In this document: positions 52,372-61,388 of the stretch, in pieces
Numbering within the stretch: the first letter of the stretch is position 1
How the letters are laid out: every line of letters begins with the position of its first letter
Program-made: the position numbers and the translations under genes
Notes under the pieces: model-generated
Databases searched by the model: none
The model's input: only the letters and a program-made list of their open reading frames with translations
What the model was told of the DNA's origin: nothing
Assembly (NCBI GenBank): GCA_022786605.1
Contig: JALFWW010000016.1
Span: forward strand, 124,001-188,000
Reading direction: 5' to 3'
DNA: 64,000 nt
Origin: Clostridia bacterium
Lineage (GTDB): Bacteria; Bacillota; Clostridia; Lachnospirales; Anaerotignaceae

Positions 52372-53169
52372 ATGGCAAAATATATCGAAAGCGCGCAGAA
52401 TCGGCTGGTAAAACGGCTTCATGGCTTGAAACTGCGTAAAAATAGAGAAAAAGAACAGGTTTTTGTGGCAGAAGGCATCCGTTTTGTGGAAGAGATTCCA
52501 AAAGACTGGCCTATGGAATGCTACGTGGTGTCTGCCTCTTATGAGGCGGAACATGACATCACGGAAATGGAGAAACAGGCGGAAGTATATATTCTGACAG
52601 ATCACTTGTTTGCAGATGTGGCAGAAACGGAAAATCCCCAGGGAATCATGGCCATTTGCGGCAGAAAGGAATATGACCTTGCGGAGATGTTGGAAAAGAA
52701 AAATGCCTTTTTTCTCATGGCAGAAGAAATGAATGACCCCGGCAACCTGGGAACAGTCATCCGTACGGCAGACGCCTGCGCGGTAGATGCAATTTTCCTT
52801 TCCAAAGGCAGTGTGGATTTGTATAATCCAAAAACACTGCGGGCGACTATGGGGTCTGTATTCCATATTCCGGTGTTCCAGAATGTTTCGCTGGATGAAA
52901 TGGCAACAAAATTGCGGGAAAAGGGCATTCCTCTTTATGCTGCACATTTGCAGGGCAGACAGTATCCCTATGGTTTGAATCTGCGCCGTGCTTGTGCCTT
53001 CCTCATTGGCAATGAAGCCAGAGGATTGTCAGAAGAAGCGGCAGCCCTTTGTGACAGTTATGTGAAAATCCCCATGCCGGGACAGGCGGAATCATTGAAT
53101 GCGTCTGTGGCGGCGGCAGTCCTCCTTTATGAAGTGGTGCGCCAGCGGCTCATTCCCAGACAGAATTAA
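52372..53169 (+). CDS. TrmH/SpoU family RNA 2'-O-methyltransferase
   Basis: The 265-aa knotted (SPOUT) methyltransferase has an N-terminal substrate-binding domain (about 1-95). Motif 1 is NPGNLGTVIRTADA, motif 2 is IGNEARGLSEE and motif 3 is IPMPGQAESLNASVAAAV. It methylates rRNA or tRNA riboses using SAM; the exact nucleotide cannot be told. AAGGAG precedes the ATG. The gene is followed by a long terminator. Confidence 0.92.
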   Translation: MAKYIESAQNRLVKRLHGLKLRKNREKEQVFVAEGIRFVEEIPKDWPMECYVVSASYEAEHDITEMEKQAEVYILTDHLFADVAETENPQGIMAICGRKEYDLAEMLEKKNAFFLMAEEMNDPGNLGTVIRTADACAVDAIFLSKGSVDLYNPKTLRATMGSVFHIPVFQNVSLDEMATKLREKGIPLYAAHLQGRQYPYGLNLRRACAFLIGNEARGLSEEAAALCDSYVKIPMPGQAESLNASVAAAVLLYEVVRQRLIPRQN

Positions 53170-53174
53170 AGCGA

Positions 53175-53224
53175 ACAGGGAAGTACAAAATCTCATCCGT
53201 CGGATTTTGTGCCTCCCTGTTTTT
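53175..53224. terminator. Convergent terminator
   Basis: ACAGGGA...ACAAAATC pairs with GGATTTTGT...TCCCTGT, followed by T residues. Confidence 0.8.
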
Positions 53225-53227
53225 GTT

Positions 53228-54466
53228 TTATAATATGCGGTTGTTGATTTTTAATTTTCCGCCTTCATAGGCTTTTTCCTCGCTGCCCGCGAATGTGGAG
53301 CGTTTTACAGTTTCTTTTCCGTATTTCATGCGGATTTGATCCATGGCGGCATCTGCTTTTTTCTGTTTGCTCCAATCTGGTTCCAACAGAGAAAGCTGCA
53401 CACAGCCTTCGTCACAAAGCTTGCCTGCACGAATACCTAAAAGCCGCAGGGGTTCCCCTTTCCAAGCTTGGTCAAAAACGTCTATGGCAGTTTCATAGAC
53501 GGCGTTGGTACAGTCGATGGCATTGAGCAGCTGTTTTTGATGAGAATAGACTTGAAAATCAGATGTTTTCATTGTGACAGCGATTTCCTGGGCACACAGT
53601 TTACTGCCTCGCAGCCGAAGGGCAACGGTTTCGGAAAGCGCCAGAAGGATTCTGTGAGCGGTTTCTCGATCAGTCACGTCATAGGCGACGGTGGTGCTGT
53701 TGCCGATGCTTTTCATTTCGTGTACTTCGGTTGCCGCTGCTACTGGGCTGTCGTCTATACCGTTGGCAAAAGCGTGAAGGGTCATGCCAAAACTCTTAAA
53801 TTCCCGCACCAGCAGGTCTGTGGGATATTTTGCCAGATCACCAATGGTGCGGATGCCCATTTTCCGCAGTTTCGGCGCTGTACGTCTGCCTACCATGAAA
53901 AGTTCGGAAACGGGAAGATGCCATAACTTTTGTTCCAGTTCATCTGGAAAGAGGGTGATGATTTTATTGGGTTTTTCCAGTTCACCTGCCATTTTTGCCA
54001 GCAGTTTATTGCAGCTGACACCGATGTTCACTGTGAAGCCAAGTTCTGTAAAGATGCGCTTCTGGATGGTTTTGGCAGCTTCCAGCGGCGGTCCAAAGAG
54101 GGCTTCCATGCCTGTGTATTCCAGAAACCCTTCATCAATGCTGAACTGCTCGATGCGGTCAGAATATTCTCCCAAAAGTTGAAACATTTTTTCCGAAGAA
54201 CGGGAATATAATGGAAAATCAGGAGGGATACAGACAAGCTCCGGACATTTTTGCAGAGCCATACCGGTAGGTTCTCCAGTCTGGATACCATATTTTTTGG
54301 CAGGGGTGCTTTTGGCAAGGATGATGCCCCGTCGGCTTTGTCCGTCACCTGCCACGGCAGAAGGGATTTCCCGCAGATCGACGGTTTCGCCGTCTTTGAG
54401 TCTCTGAATGGCAGACCAGCTCAAAAAAGCGCTGTTCACATCAATATGAAATATGATCCTGCTCAT
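53228..54466 (-). CDS. dinB: DNA polymerase IV (Y family)
   Basis: The 412-aa translesion polymerase has the palm motifs FHIDVNSAFLSW (first catalytic Asp) and SIDEGFLEYT (catalytic Asp-Glu). Helix-hairpin-helix PKLRKMGIRTIGDLAKY comes next, then a little-finger domain. ATG 54466 follows AGGAGGTG; the GTG in that site is rejected. No clear LexA box was seen in the upstream region. Confidence 0.93.
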   Translation of the reverse strand: MSRIIFHIDVNSAFLSWSAIQRLKDGETVDLREIPSAVAGDGQSRRGIILAKSTPAKKYGIQTGEPTGMALQKCPELVCIPPDFPLYSRSSEKMFQLLGEYSDRIEQFSIDEGFLEYTGMEALFGPPLEAAKTIQKRIFTELGFTVNIGVSCNKLLAKMAGELEKPNKIITLFPDELEQKLWHLPVSELFMVGRRTAPKLRKMGIRTIGDLAKYPTDLLVREFKSFGMTLHAFANGIDDSPVAAATEVHEMKSIGNSTTVAYDVTDRETAHRILLALSETVALRLRGSKLCAQEIAVTMKTSDFQVYSHQKQLLNAIDCTNAVYETAIDVFDQAWKGEPLRLLGIRAGKLCDEGCVQLSLLEPDWSKQKKADAAMDQIRMKYGKETVKRSTFAGSEEKAYEGGKLKINNRIL

Positions 54467-54541
54467 GGGAAACACCTCCTTTGGTTTTTGTTTTATTATA
54501 ACATAGAAAGAAAAGAGAGGGGAAACTTAAAAAAACTTTCA

Positions 54542-54570
54542 TTGTTTTAGAGAACACTTCCATTTATAAT
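54542..54570 (+). promoter_or_regulatory. Promoter of the metallophosphoesterase gene
   Basis: TTGTTT (54542-54547), 17 bp, TATAAT (54565-54570). Confidence 0.65.
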
Positions 54571-54618
54571 AGTAATATGAGCATTGGAAAATCACAAGAG
54601 AAAGAATAGGTGATGACA

Positions 54619-55464
54619 TTGAAAAACAATGGCAAAAAACTGCTGCTGGCAGGTTTGGCGGCAGGTGCGTTTTTATATTGGCAGGACAATGCGCTGACAG
54701 TGACACAGATGACTTGTACCACAAAGGTGCCAAAAGCGTTTCACGGCTATAAGATTTTGCATATTTCCGATTTGCAGAACAAAATGTTCGGCAGAAACCA
54801 GGAACGGCTGATTTATAAAGCGGAGTGCACAGCACCTGATTTGATCGTCATTACAGGGGACCTCATTGACCGGAACAGAACAGATCTGGATGCGGCAATG
54901 GACTTGATCCGTGGCATTGTGAAACTGGCACCAGTTTATTATGTTTCTGGCAATCACGAGCACCAGTCCGGGTATTATGAGGAACTGGTGGAATTGCTGA
55001 CAGCGGAAGGTGTAAAAGTGCTGGATAATGGAAAAAGTGTTCTGGAGCGGGACGGCGATACCATCACGCTGCTGGGATTGGCAGATAAGAAGGTAAATCC
55101 TCATTATGATAAGATTTTGGATGTGATGTGTAAAGGGCACGAGGATGATTTTAAACTGCTTTTGTGCCATCGTCCGGAACTTTTCGCGGATTATGTGGAA
55201 AGAGAGATTCCGCTGGTATGCTGTGGTCATGCCCATGGCGGACAGATTCGTCTGCCGTTCATCGGTGGTTTGTTCGCGCCCAATCAAGGTTTTTTCCCTA
55301 AGTACACAGAGGGTATGCATCGAGCTGGAATGACTTCCATGGCAGTGAGCCGTGGCTTGGGCAACAGTACATTCCCGTTCCGTATCTTCAACCGCCCAGA
55401 ACTGGTTGTCATTACCCTGTATCATAAAGGGGAAACAGACTATACAGAAACCACAATGGTATGA
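54619..55464 (+). CDS. Membrane-anchored metallophosphoesterase (YkuE-like)
   Basis: The ~281-aa protein has a short N-terminal hydrophobic segment and a calcineurin-like phosphoesterase domain: LHISDLQNKMFG, ITGDLIDRNRT, VSGNHEHQSG, LCHRPELF and CCGHAHGGQ. YkuE-like enzymes act at the membrane, perhaps on lipid-linked substrates. The start is probably TTG 54619, four bases after the extended GGTGAT ribosome site; ATG 54613 is the alternative. Confidence 0.88.
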   Translation: MKNNGKKLLLAGLAAGAFLYWQDNALTVTQMTCTTKVPKAFHGYKILHISDLQNKMFGRNQERLIYKAECTAPDLIVITGDLIDRNRTDLDAAMDLIRGIVKLAPVYYVSGNHEHQSGYYEELVELLTAEGVKVLDNGKSVLERDGDTITLLGLADKKVNPHYDKILDVMCKGHEDDFKLLLCHRPELFADYVEREIPLVCCGHAHGGQIRLPFIGGLFAPNQGFFPKYTEGMHRAGMTSMAVSRGLGNSTFPFRIFNRPELVVITLYHKGETDYTETTMV

Positions 55465-55513
55465 TATACTGTTAAATGATCCTATCAATTTATAAAGAAA
55501 GAAGGAAAACTAC

Positions 55514-56035
55514 ATGGCAAAAAATCCTGTTGTAACATTTCAGATGAAAGACGGCGGTGTGATCAAAGCGGAACTGTATCCCGAAATCGCCCCCAACACA
55601 GTCAATAACTTTATCTCTCTGGTAAATCATAATTTTTATGATGGTCTGATTTTCCATCGTGTCATTAGAGGCTTCATGATCCAGGGTGGCTGCCCCGACG
55701 GCACTGGCATGGGTGGTCCCGGCTACACCATTCGCGGTGAATTCGCTTATAACGGCGTAAAAAATGACTTGAAACATACCGCAGGCGTATTGTCTATGGC
55801 ACGCGCAATGCACCCTAACAGTGCAGGCTCTCAGTTCTTCATCATGCATGAAAACGCGCCTCATTTGGATGGTCAGTATGCGGCGTTCGGTAAAGTCATC
55901 GAAGGCATGGATGTGGTAAACCGCATTGCGGAAACAAAAACAAGCCGCGGTGATAGACCTCTGGAAGATCAGGTAATGGAAAAAGTAACTGTAGATACAT
56001 TTGGTGAAACATATCCCGAACCTGAAAAAATGTAA
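55514..56035 (+). CDS. ppiB: Peptidyl-prolyl cis-trans isomerase, cyclophilin type
   Basis: The 173-aa cyclophilin assists folding by isomerising prolyl bonds. [18 protein letters not shown] and [20 protein letters not shown] hold the active-site Arg, Phe and Gln residues. There is no export signal, so it is cytoplasmic. The ribosome site is AAGAAAGAAGG. A terminator follows directly. Confidence 0.95.
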   Translation: MAKNPVVTFQMKDGGVIKAELYPEIAPNTVNNFISLVNHNFYDGLIFHRVIRGFMIQGGCPDGTGMGGPGYTIRGEFAYNGVKNDLKHTAGVLSMARAMHPNSAGSQFFIMHENAPHLDGQYAAFGKVIEGMDVVNRIAETKTSRGDRPLEDQVMEKVTVDTFGETYPEPEKM

Positions 56036-56051
56036 TATAAAAAATCATAAG

Positions 56052-56089
56052 AAGCCGGAACATGTTTGTGTGAACTGTTCCGGCTTTTT
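56052..56089 (+). terminator. Terminator after ppiB
   Basis: AAGCCGGAAC pairs with GTTCCGGCTT, followed by T residues. Confidence 0.9.
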
Positions 56090-56191
56090 ATAAAAAGAAG
56101 AAAGGTAAGTGCAAAAAAGCAAAGGGAAAGCCTTGTATTTTCAGGGCTGTGTGTTTTTGCGCACAAAAATATGAAAAAATAGAAAAAACAC

Positions 56192-56220
56192 TTGCATTTT
56201 TGTTTTTTCTATGATATTAT
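56192..56220 (+). promoter_or_regulatory. Promoter of tRNA-Leu
   Basis: TTGCAT (56192-56197), 17 bp, TATTAT (56215-56220) with TGA before the -10. Confidence 0.7.
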
Positions 56221-56239
56221 TATCAAGCAGTTTCGATTC

Positions 56240-56323
56240 GCGGCTGTGGCGGAACTGGCAGACGCACCAGACTCAAAATCTGGCGGTAGTGATATCGTGT
56301 GGGTTCGAGTCCCACCAGCCGCA
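56240..56323 (+). tRNA. tRNA-Leu (CAA)
   Basis: The 84-nt class II tRNA has acceptor arms GCGGCTG and CAGCCGC with discriminator A. The anticodon stem CCAGA/TCTGG has loop CTCAAAA (anticodon CAA, reads UUG). It has a long variable arm and the T-arm GTGGG-TTCGAGT-CCCAC. CCA is not encoded. Confidence 0.95.
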
Positions 56324-56328
56324 CTGAA

Positions 56329-56360
56329 GAAACCTTGAGAAATCAAGGTTTCTTTTTTTT
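56329..56360 (+). terminator. Terminator after tRNA-Leu
   Basis: GAAACCTTGA pairs with TCAAGGTTTC, followed by eight T. Confidence 0.9.
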
Positions 56361-56361
56361 C

Positions 56362-56382
56362 GTGTTGCATTTTGTGTTGCAT
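56362..56382. repeat. Tandem GTGTTGCAT repeats downstream of tRNA-Leu
   Basis: GTGTTGCAT occurs at 56362-56370 and 56374-56382. Such pairs just after a tRNA can mark an old integration site, but no integrase is present here. Confidence 0.4.
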
Positions 56383-56399
56383 CACTGAAAATGTTCGGA

Positions 56400-56486
56400 A
56401 AAATAATAATTGCGGAATCTTCTACCGCCGTTGTTGGTCTTGATACCGTCAACGCCATCCAAGAAGATTCCGCTGTAAAAATTATA
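56400..56486 (-). ncRNA. Candidate structured small RNA
   Basis: On the minus strand a TATAAT with TGC before it (56486-56481) is followed seven bases later by a perfect 12-bp stem, GCGGAATCTTCT / AGAAGATTCCGC (arms 56412-56423 and 56462-56473). A nested stem GTTG-GGT/ACC-CAAC lies inside, with a T-rich tail (TTATTATTTTT). The -35 is poor. No gene is recognised in the 56383-56710 gap, so a short structured RNA is the best reading. Confidence 0.45.
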
Positions 56487-56682
56487 GCAGACAATTCGGC
56501 ACAAGCGGCAGAAGCGACCTGTGTTCGGAGTTGAACTGCCTTCTGGTTAGAATATAACATGAGTTACATAGAAAGGCAATCTTGTAGAAAATAGTTTTTT
56601 GATCTGATATAAAATTGATTTTTAAGTTTTTGGGGATGGTTGTGAGTTCTGCTACTGAAGCAGAAATTTACAGCCCTTTTTA

Positions 56683-56708
56683 TAAAAATACGCACGCCAA
56701 AGCGTGCG
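56683..56708 (-). terminator. Terminator of the small Cys-rich gene
   Basis: CGCACGC/GCGTGCG stem; on the minus strand it is followed by TATTTTTAT, directly after the stop of the 53-aa gene. Confidence 0.75.
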
Positions 56709-56710
56709 CA

Positions 56711-56872
56711 TCATTTTTGATTTTCCGTTTTTTTCATGATCCAGCATTTTCTCGTACATTCATCGCAATTTTTTCGGCACAGGGCGCTGCCATCGCTGCG
56801 GACGGCACCAGCGTGTTTATAAGCCACATAACCCAGTGTCACACAAAGGATGATAAACAGAAATTGTCCCAT
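56711..56872 (-). CDS. Small Cys-rich membrane protein (53 aa)
   Basis: This short frame encodes 53 residues: one hydrophobic segment (about 3-18) and then a tail with LCRKNCDECTRKCW, four Cys in a C-x3-C-x2-C-x3-C pattern plus charged residues. AAGGAGG lies at good distance before the ATG, and a terminator follows the stop, so it is very likely a real gene. It resembles in layout the protein at 6699-6893. It may bind a metal or anchor a complex at the membrane. Confidence 0.7.
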   Translation of the reverse strand: MGQFLFIILCVTLGYVAYKHAGAVRSDGSALCRKNCDECTRKCWIMKKTENQK

Positions 56873-56990
56873 ATCATTCCTCCTTTAATATGAGCGGTTT
56901 TCAGTGGGTATTTTTATTATCATACCAGAAATTGCAAAAATACGCAAAGTATTATGCAAAAAGCATCTGGCAAAAGTCAATAAAAACTGC

Positions 56991-57057
56991 TATAATAAGA
57001 CGAATCAAGCCGAAAGGCTTTTCTTTTGGATAGCGTTATTTTTTGAAAAGAATAACG
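56991..57057 (+). promoter_or_regulatory. Promoter and structured leader of the Se/Mo operon
   Basis: TATAAT (56991-56996) with TGC upstream forms an extended -10; the -35 is poor. The short leader holds a hairpin AAGCC-GAAA-GGCTT (57007-57020) with a T-rich tail, and a second CGTTATT/AATAACG hairpin (57034-57057) abutting the GAGGTGATT ribosome site. Regulation of translation or early termination is possible. Confidence 0.55.
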
Positions 57058-57066
57058 AGGTGATTT

Positions 57067-57420
57067 ATGAAAGAGAATTTGCGTTATGATATGAAAGTGC
57101 GCATCATGGGGAAAGAGAAAGCTTTTGGTCCAGGTATCGCACAGCTTTTAAAGGGCATAGAGGAAATGGGTTCTATGCAGAAAGCCGCGGAGAAAATGGG
57201 ACTTTCTTACAGTAAAGCATGGAAAATGATGAAAACAGCGGAACAGGAACTAGGATTTGCGTTAACGGAACGCAGCAGCGGCGGCAAGGACGGTGGCGGC
57301 TCTGTTGTGACTGAAGAAGGCAGAGAGATGATGCAGCGTTATGGCAACTTCCTCTCTGCTTTACAGACAGAGGCAGACCGTTTGTTCTCTATTTATTTTC
57401 AGAGGGAAGGTGAGAAATGA
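57067..57420 (+). CDS. ModE-like winged-helix regulator
   Basis: The 117-aa protein is the N-terminal DNA-binding domain type of ModE. It has a LysR-like helix-turn-helix ([22 protein letters not shown], about 36-57) and the conserved [14 protein letters not shown] wing. It lacks the molybdate-binding MOP domains of full ModE, so the effector is unclear. It opens the operon of selenium and molybdenum genes and overlaps selD by 4 bp, so it likely autoregulates the unit. Confidence 0.87.
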   Translation: MKENLRYDMKVRIMGKEKAFGPGIAQLLKGIEEMGSMQKAAEKMGLSYSKAWKMMKTAEQELGFALTERSSGGKDGGGSVVTEEGREMMQRYGNFLSALQTEADRLFSIYFQREGEK

Positions 57421-58448
57421 TGCCAGAAGAGATTGTATTTTGCAAAGGCGGCGGATGCACAGCAAAATTGGGAGCAGGCGTATTGGAACGGGTCCTTTCT
57501 CGTCTGCCAAAACCAGAGAAAAAAGACGAAAACCTGCTCATTGGTTTTGAAAGCTCCGATGATGCGGCGGTTTATCGGATTTCAGAAGATACCGCCATTG
57601 TGCAGACATTGGATTTTTTTCCGCCAATGGTAGAAGACCCTTACATTTTTGGACAGATTGCCGCAGCCAATGCTCTTAGTGACATTTATGCCATGGGCGG
57701 CGATGTGCGAACAGCTTTGAATATCGTTTGTTTCCCGGAAAAAATGGATTTGAATATTCTGGGGAAAATCATGCAGGGGGGCAGTGAAAAAGTCATTGAA
57801 GCAGGAGGAACTCTTGCAGGCGGTCATTCCATTGCCGACGCAGATGTGAAATATGGGCTGTCTGTCATGGGAACCATCCATCCAGAACGCATCTTTCCCA
57901 ATGACGGCGCACAGGAAGGTGATGTACTTTTATTGACAAAACCCTTGGGCGTTGGCATTGTCTGCACGGCAAATCGTATGGGAGAAGCCTCTCAGGAAGC
58001 CATGGACATGGCTGTCCGTTCCATGACGACTTTGAACAAATATGCTTCGGAAATCATCAGAAAATATGATGTTCACGGCTGTACGGACATTACGGGTTTT
58101 GGTTTTCTGGGGCATTTGAAGGAAATGCTGGCAAAAGGGCTTAGTGCGGAGATTGATTCTATCCTTATTCCTCACATTCCAGAAAGTCTGGCTTATGCCG
58201 ACGGATTTTTCCTCACAGCGGCAGCCCAGAGAAACCGGAATTACGTAGGTGATTTGGTGGAATTTTGCGGTGTGCCTTTTGCGGTGGAAGAACTGTTTTT
58301 TGACCCCCAGACCTCCGGTGGCTTGCTGGTAAGTATGCCCAAAGAAGACGCGGAACAGGCTTTAGGGGAAATTGCGGATTTAGGTTTGCCCTGCGGCATC
58401 GTTGGAAAAGTCGTGAAAAAAGAAACACAGAAGATCGTGGTATTATAG
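57417..58448 (+). CDS. selD: Selenide, water dikinase
   Basis: The 343-aa enzyme makes selenophosphate from selenide and ATP. The active-site motif [11 protein letters not shown] has Cys at residue 14 (not selenocysteine) and the essential Lys three residues on. [19 protein letters not shown] and [11 protein letters not shown] are the later PurM-type motifs. Gene order with yedF, yqeB and Moco genes suggests that the selenium is destined for molybdenum hydroxylases rather than, or in addition to, selenoproteins. No selA/selB lies in the window. ATG 57417 (or 57420) follows AAGGTGAG. Confidence 0.95.
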   Translation: MMPEEIVFCKGGGCTAKLGAGVLERVLSRLPKPEKKDENLLIGFESSDDAAVYRISEDTAIVQTLDFFPPMVEDPYIFGQIAAANALSDIYAMGGDVRTALNIVCFPEKMDLNILGKIMQGGSEKVIEAGGTLAGGHSIADADVKYGLSVMGTIHPERIFPNDGAQEGDVLLLTKPLGVGIVCTANRMGEASQEAMDMAVRSMTTLNKYASEIIRKYDVHGCTDITGFGFLGHLKEMLAKGLSAEIDSILIPHIPESLAYADGFFLTAAAQRNRNYVGDLVEFCGVPFAVEELFFDPQTSGGLLVSMPKEDAEQALGEIADLGLPCGIVGKVVKKETQKIVVL

Positions 58449-58460
58449 GAGGAAACGCAA

Positions 58461-59069
58461 ATGGAAAGAGTAGACGCACGAGGAAAAACTTGTCCTTTGC
58501 CCGTCATTGAAACAAAAAAAGTACTGGAAAGTATGACAGAAGGCACTGTGGAAGTGCTGGTAGATAACGCCATTGCGGTGCAGAATCTCTGCAAAATGGC
58601 AGAACAGAAAAAAATGAAAGCAGTCAGCGAAAAACAGAGTGAGGGATGCTATGTGGTGACCATCACTGTGGAAGCGGGCAGTCAGACACAGTCAGATGCG
58701 GCTCCAGTGGTTTGTATGCCCGATGGCAGAAGTGCAGGAACCGTAGTTGCGCTGACAGCGGAAACCATGGGTACAGGCGACGATGTGCTGGGAAAAATTC
58801 TGATGAAAGGCTTTGTGTACGCCCTGACAGAACAGGATCAGCTGCCGGAAACGATCGTTTTGTATAACGGCGGCGCGAAATTGTCTGTGGAAGGTGCGGA
58901 AACACTGGCTGACTTGAAGCTCATGGAAGCCCAGGGTGTGGAAATCCTCACTTGTGGCACTTGTCTGAACCACTATGGTCTGTCTGAAAAACTAGCGGTT
59001 GGTTCCGTGACCAATATGTATCGCATTGCCGAAGTACTTTCCAAAGCAGGTAAGGTGATTCGTCCATGA
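58461..59069 (+). CDS. yedF: Selenium metabolism protein YedF
   Basis: The 202-aa protein has an N-terminal TusA-like domain with DARGKTCPLPVIETKK (about 5-20, the CPxP site) and a C-terminal DsrE-like domain (about 95-200) with TCGTCLNHYG. This fusion is the YedF protein that accompanies SelD; it probably handles the selenium or sulphur atom for delivery. AGGAGG lies at 58448-58453. It overlaps yqeB by 4 bp. Confidence 0.92.
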   Translation: MERVDARGKTCPLPVIETKKVLESMTEGTVEVLVDNAIAVQNLCKMAEQKKMKAVSEKQSEGCYVVTITVEAGSQTQSDAAPVVCMPDGRSAGTVVALTAETMGTGDDVLGKILMKGFVYALTEQDQLPETIVLYNGGAKLSVEGAETLADLKLMEAQGVEILTCGTCLNHYGLSEKLAVGSVTNMYRIAEVLSKAGKVIRP

Positions 59070-59884
59070 AAAAACCATTTCCCATTGTTGTCCGCGGCAG
59101 CGGCGACTTGGCAACAGGTACCATCCATAAATTGTATCAGGCAGGCTTTCCCGTTATCGTGTTGGAAACAGCCAATCCTTCTGCCATCCGGCGGTATGTG
59201 GCTTTTTCGGAAGCTGTATATGAAGGCGAATGGACAGTGGAGGGGGTGACTGCCGTTTGGGCGGCGGATTTTGCGGAAGCCCAAGAAATTTTGGAGGACG
59301 GAAAAATCCCTGTGCTCATTGACCCAGATTGCAAGATTTTAGAGGAAATCCAGCCTCAAGTGCTCATTGATGCCATTCTGGCAAAAAAGAATCTGGGAAC
59401 GACCATGGATATGGCAGAAACGGTCATTGCACTGGGTCCCGGTTTTACGGCAGGGGTGGATGCCCATCTGGTCATTGAAACCCAGAGAGGGCATAATCTG
59501 GGGCGTGTGCTGACAGAAGGCGCAGCGGCACCCAATACAGGCATTCCTGGTGTCATTGCCGGTTATGGCAAAGAACGTGTCATCCATGCACCGGCGGCAG
59601 GGATTTTGCAGAACAAAAGCAAAATCGGTGATCTGGTGGAAAAAGGACAGACCATTGCCATGATTGGCGACGTGCCTGTTACTGCCACATTGACAGGGGT
59701 TCTTCGCGGGCTTATCCGAGATGGTTATCCTGTGACAGAAGGCTTCAAAATCGCCGATATCGACCCCAGAGAAAGTGAACAGAAAAATTGTTATACCATT
59801 TCCGATAAAGCACGATGCATTGCTGGCGGCGTGCTGGAAGGAATTTTGATGCGAAATAGAGGGAGTTTTATATGGAAAAAGTAA
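59066..59884 (+). CDS. yqeB: Selenium-dependent molybdenum cofactor protein YqeB
   Basis: The 272-aa protein is of the EF2563/YqeB type, a family tied to selenium-dependent molybdenum hydroxylases. VVRGSGDLATGTIHKL at the N-terminus is a nucleotide-binding loop. PGFTAGVDAHLVIETQRGH and APAAGILQ in the middle are conserved stretches. The biochemical step is not established, though insertion of selenium into the cofactor is proposed. Overlaps of 4 and 13 bp with its neighbours show coupling. Confidence 0.9.
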   Translation: MKKPFPIVVRGSGDLATGTIHKLYQAGFPVIVLETANPSAIRRYVAFSEAVYEGEWTVEGVTAVWAADFAEAQEILEDGKIPVLIDPDCKILEEIQPQVLIDAILAKKNLGTTMDMAETVIALGPGFTAGVDAHLVIETQRGHNLGRVLTEGAAAPNTGIPGVIAGYGKERVIHAPAAGILQNKSKIGDLVEKGQTIAMIGDVPVTATLTGVLRGLIRDGYPVTEGFKIADIDPRESEQKNCYTISDKARCIAGGVLEGILMRNRGSFIWKK

Positions 59885-60894
59885 GAGTAGAAGATGCCGT
59901 TGGCATGGTGCTGTGCCACGACATTACAGAAATCGTACCCGGTAAATTCAAGGGCAGAGCCTTTGCCAAAGGTCATGTCATTCAGGAAGAAGATATTGAA
60001 AAACTGCTGGATCTGGGCAAACGCCACATTTATGTCTGGGATCTGTCCAAAGGCTATGTCCATGAAAATGACGCGGCTTTGCGGATGGTACAGGCGGCAG
60101 CAGGGGAAAACATCGTTTTCAGCGAGGTAAAAGAAGGGAAAATTGAACTGCGTGCAGCTTGTGACGGGGTGCTGAAAATCAATCTGGATACCTTGTACGC
60201 TGTGAACAGTGATGATGAAATCTGTTTTGCCACCATCCATGGCAACAAACAGGTGACAAAAGGCAAACTCCTTGCCGCTACCAGAGTCATTCCATTAGCG
60301 GTAAAAGAAGAAGTACTGGAACGCTTTGAAAAAGCATGTAAGGAAAGCAATACACCTTTGGTGGAAGTAAAACCTTTCCGTCCTGCAAAAATTGGCGTAG
60401 TCACCACTGGCTCCGAAATCGTTTCCGGCAGAATTGCCGACCAGTTTGGACCTGTTCTGGAGAAAAAAGCGGCAGAAGTGGGGGCAACCATCATGGGACA
60501 GGTGTTCCCCGGGGATGAGCCCGAAGCCATCACACAGGCGATTTTGGATTTTCTGGCACAGGGAGCGGATATGGTGCAGGTGACAGGCGGTATGTCTGTA
60601 GACCCGGACGATATGACACCTTCTGCCATTCGTGCCTGCACTGATGAAGTGGTTACTTATGGTACACCTGTTTTGCCGGGGGCTATGTTCATGCTGGCAT
60701 ATGTGCAGGGGAAACCTGTGGTAGGTCTGCCCGGATGCGTTATGTACGCAAAACGGACGGTATTTGATTTAGCGGTTCCTCGTCTGCTGACAGGAGAAAA
60801 ACTCACCAGACGGGATTTTGTACTCATGGCACATGGCGGACAATGCCAGAACTGCCCTGTCTGCACCTATCCCGACTGCGGTTTCGGACAGTAA
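59872..60894 (+). CDS. MoeA-like molybdopterin-binding protein
   Basis: The 340-aa protein has an N-terminal region with [16 protein letters not shown] and a molybdopterin-binding domain (about 165-310) with [20 protein letters not shown] and GLPGCVMY. It probably binds the pterin in cofactor maturation. A Cys-rich tail [16 protein letters not shown] ends it, which may bind a metal or iron-sulphur cluster and is not part of ordinary MoeA. It lacks the fourth MoeA domain. Confidence 0.85.
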   Translation: MEKVRVEDAVGMVLCHDITEIVPGKFKGRAFAKGHVIQEEDIEKLLDLGKRHIYVWDLSKGYVHENDAALRMVQAAAGENIVFSEVKEGKIELRAACDGVLKINLDTLYAVNSDDEICFATIHGNKQVTKGKLLAATRVIPLAVKEEVLERFEKACKESNTPLVEVKPFRPAKIGVVTTGSEIVSGRIADQFGPVLEKKAAEVGATIMGQVFPGDEPEAITQAILDFLAQGADMVQVTGGMSVDPDDMTPSAIRACTDEVVTYGTPVLPGAMFMLAYVQGKPVVGLPGCVMYAKRTVFDLAVPRLLTGEKLTRRDFVLMAHGGQCQNCPVCTYPDCGFGQ

Positions 60895-60911
60895 AGGAGG
60901 GGAGAAGCTTT

Positions 60912-61388
60912 ATGGGAGAGTTGACACATTTTGATAAAGAAGGCAACGCGGTCATGGTGGATGTGAGCCAGAAAGCGGAAACAGAACGGACAGCCACAGC
61001 AAAAGGAATCATCCGTGTGAGCCGGGAAGTTTTTGAGAAGATTCAGGCAGGCACCATGGTAAAGGGCGATGTGCTGGGCATTGCCAGAACGGCAGGCATC
61101 ATGGCGGCAAAACGCACATGGGAATTGATTCCTCTGTGTCATTTGCTGGCGCTGACAAAATGTTGTGTAGATTTTGAACTGTTTCCAGAAAGTTGTGAAA
61201 TCGAAGCGGTATGCACGGTGAAAACCGTTGGGAAAACAGGGGTGGAAATGGAAGCCCTCACAGGGGTGCAGATCACTCTTTTGACCATTTACGATATGTG
61301 CAAGGCTTTAGACCGTTCTATGGTTATGACAGACATTCGCCTGTGCGAAAAAAGCGGCGGAAAGAGTGGGGAGTATCGGCATGATTGA
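60912..61388 (+). CDS. moaC: Cyclic pyranopterin monophosphate synthase MoaC
   Basis: The 158-aa enzyme makes cyclic pyranopterin monophosphate in the first stage of molybdopterin synthesis. [30 protein letters not shown], and [17 protein letters not shown] are typical. ATG 60912 follows AAAGGAGGGGAG. It overlaps moaA by 8 bp, which couples the two consecutive pathway steps. Confidence 0.95.
   Translation: MGELTHFDKEGNAVMVDVSQKAETERTATAKGIIRVSREVFEKIQAGTMVKGDVLGIARTAGIMAAKRTWELIPLCHLLALTKCCVDFELFPESCEIEAVCTVKTVGKTGVEMEALTGVQITLLTIYDMCKALDRSMVMTDIRLCEKSGGKSGEYRHD

Noticed and set aside
56273-56560. 95-aa minus-strand open frame across tRNA-Leu
   Set aside because: Its C-terminal part is only the antisense of the tRNA and its terminator; the middle overlaps the structured hairpin. 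Better explained as non-coding.
56615-56893. 92-aa plus-strand open frame
   Set aside because: It is antisense to the 53-aa Cys-rich gene, which has a better ribosome site, a membrane helix and a terminator.
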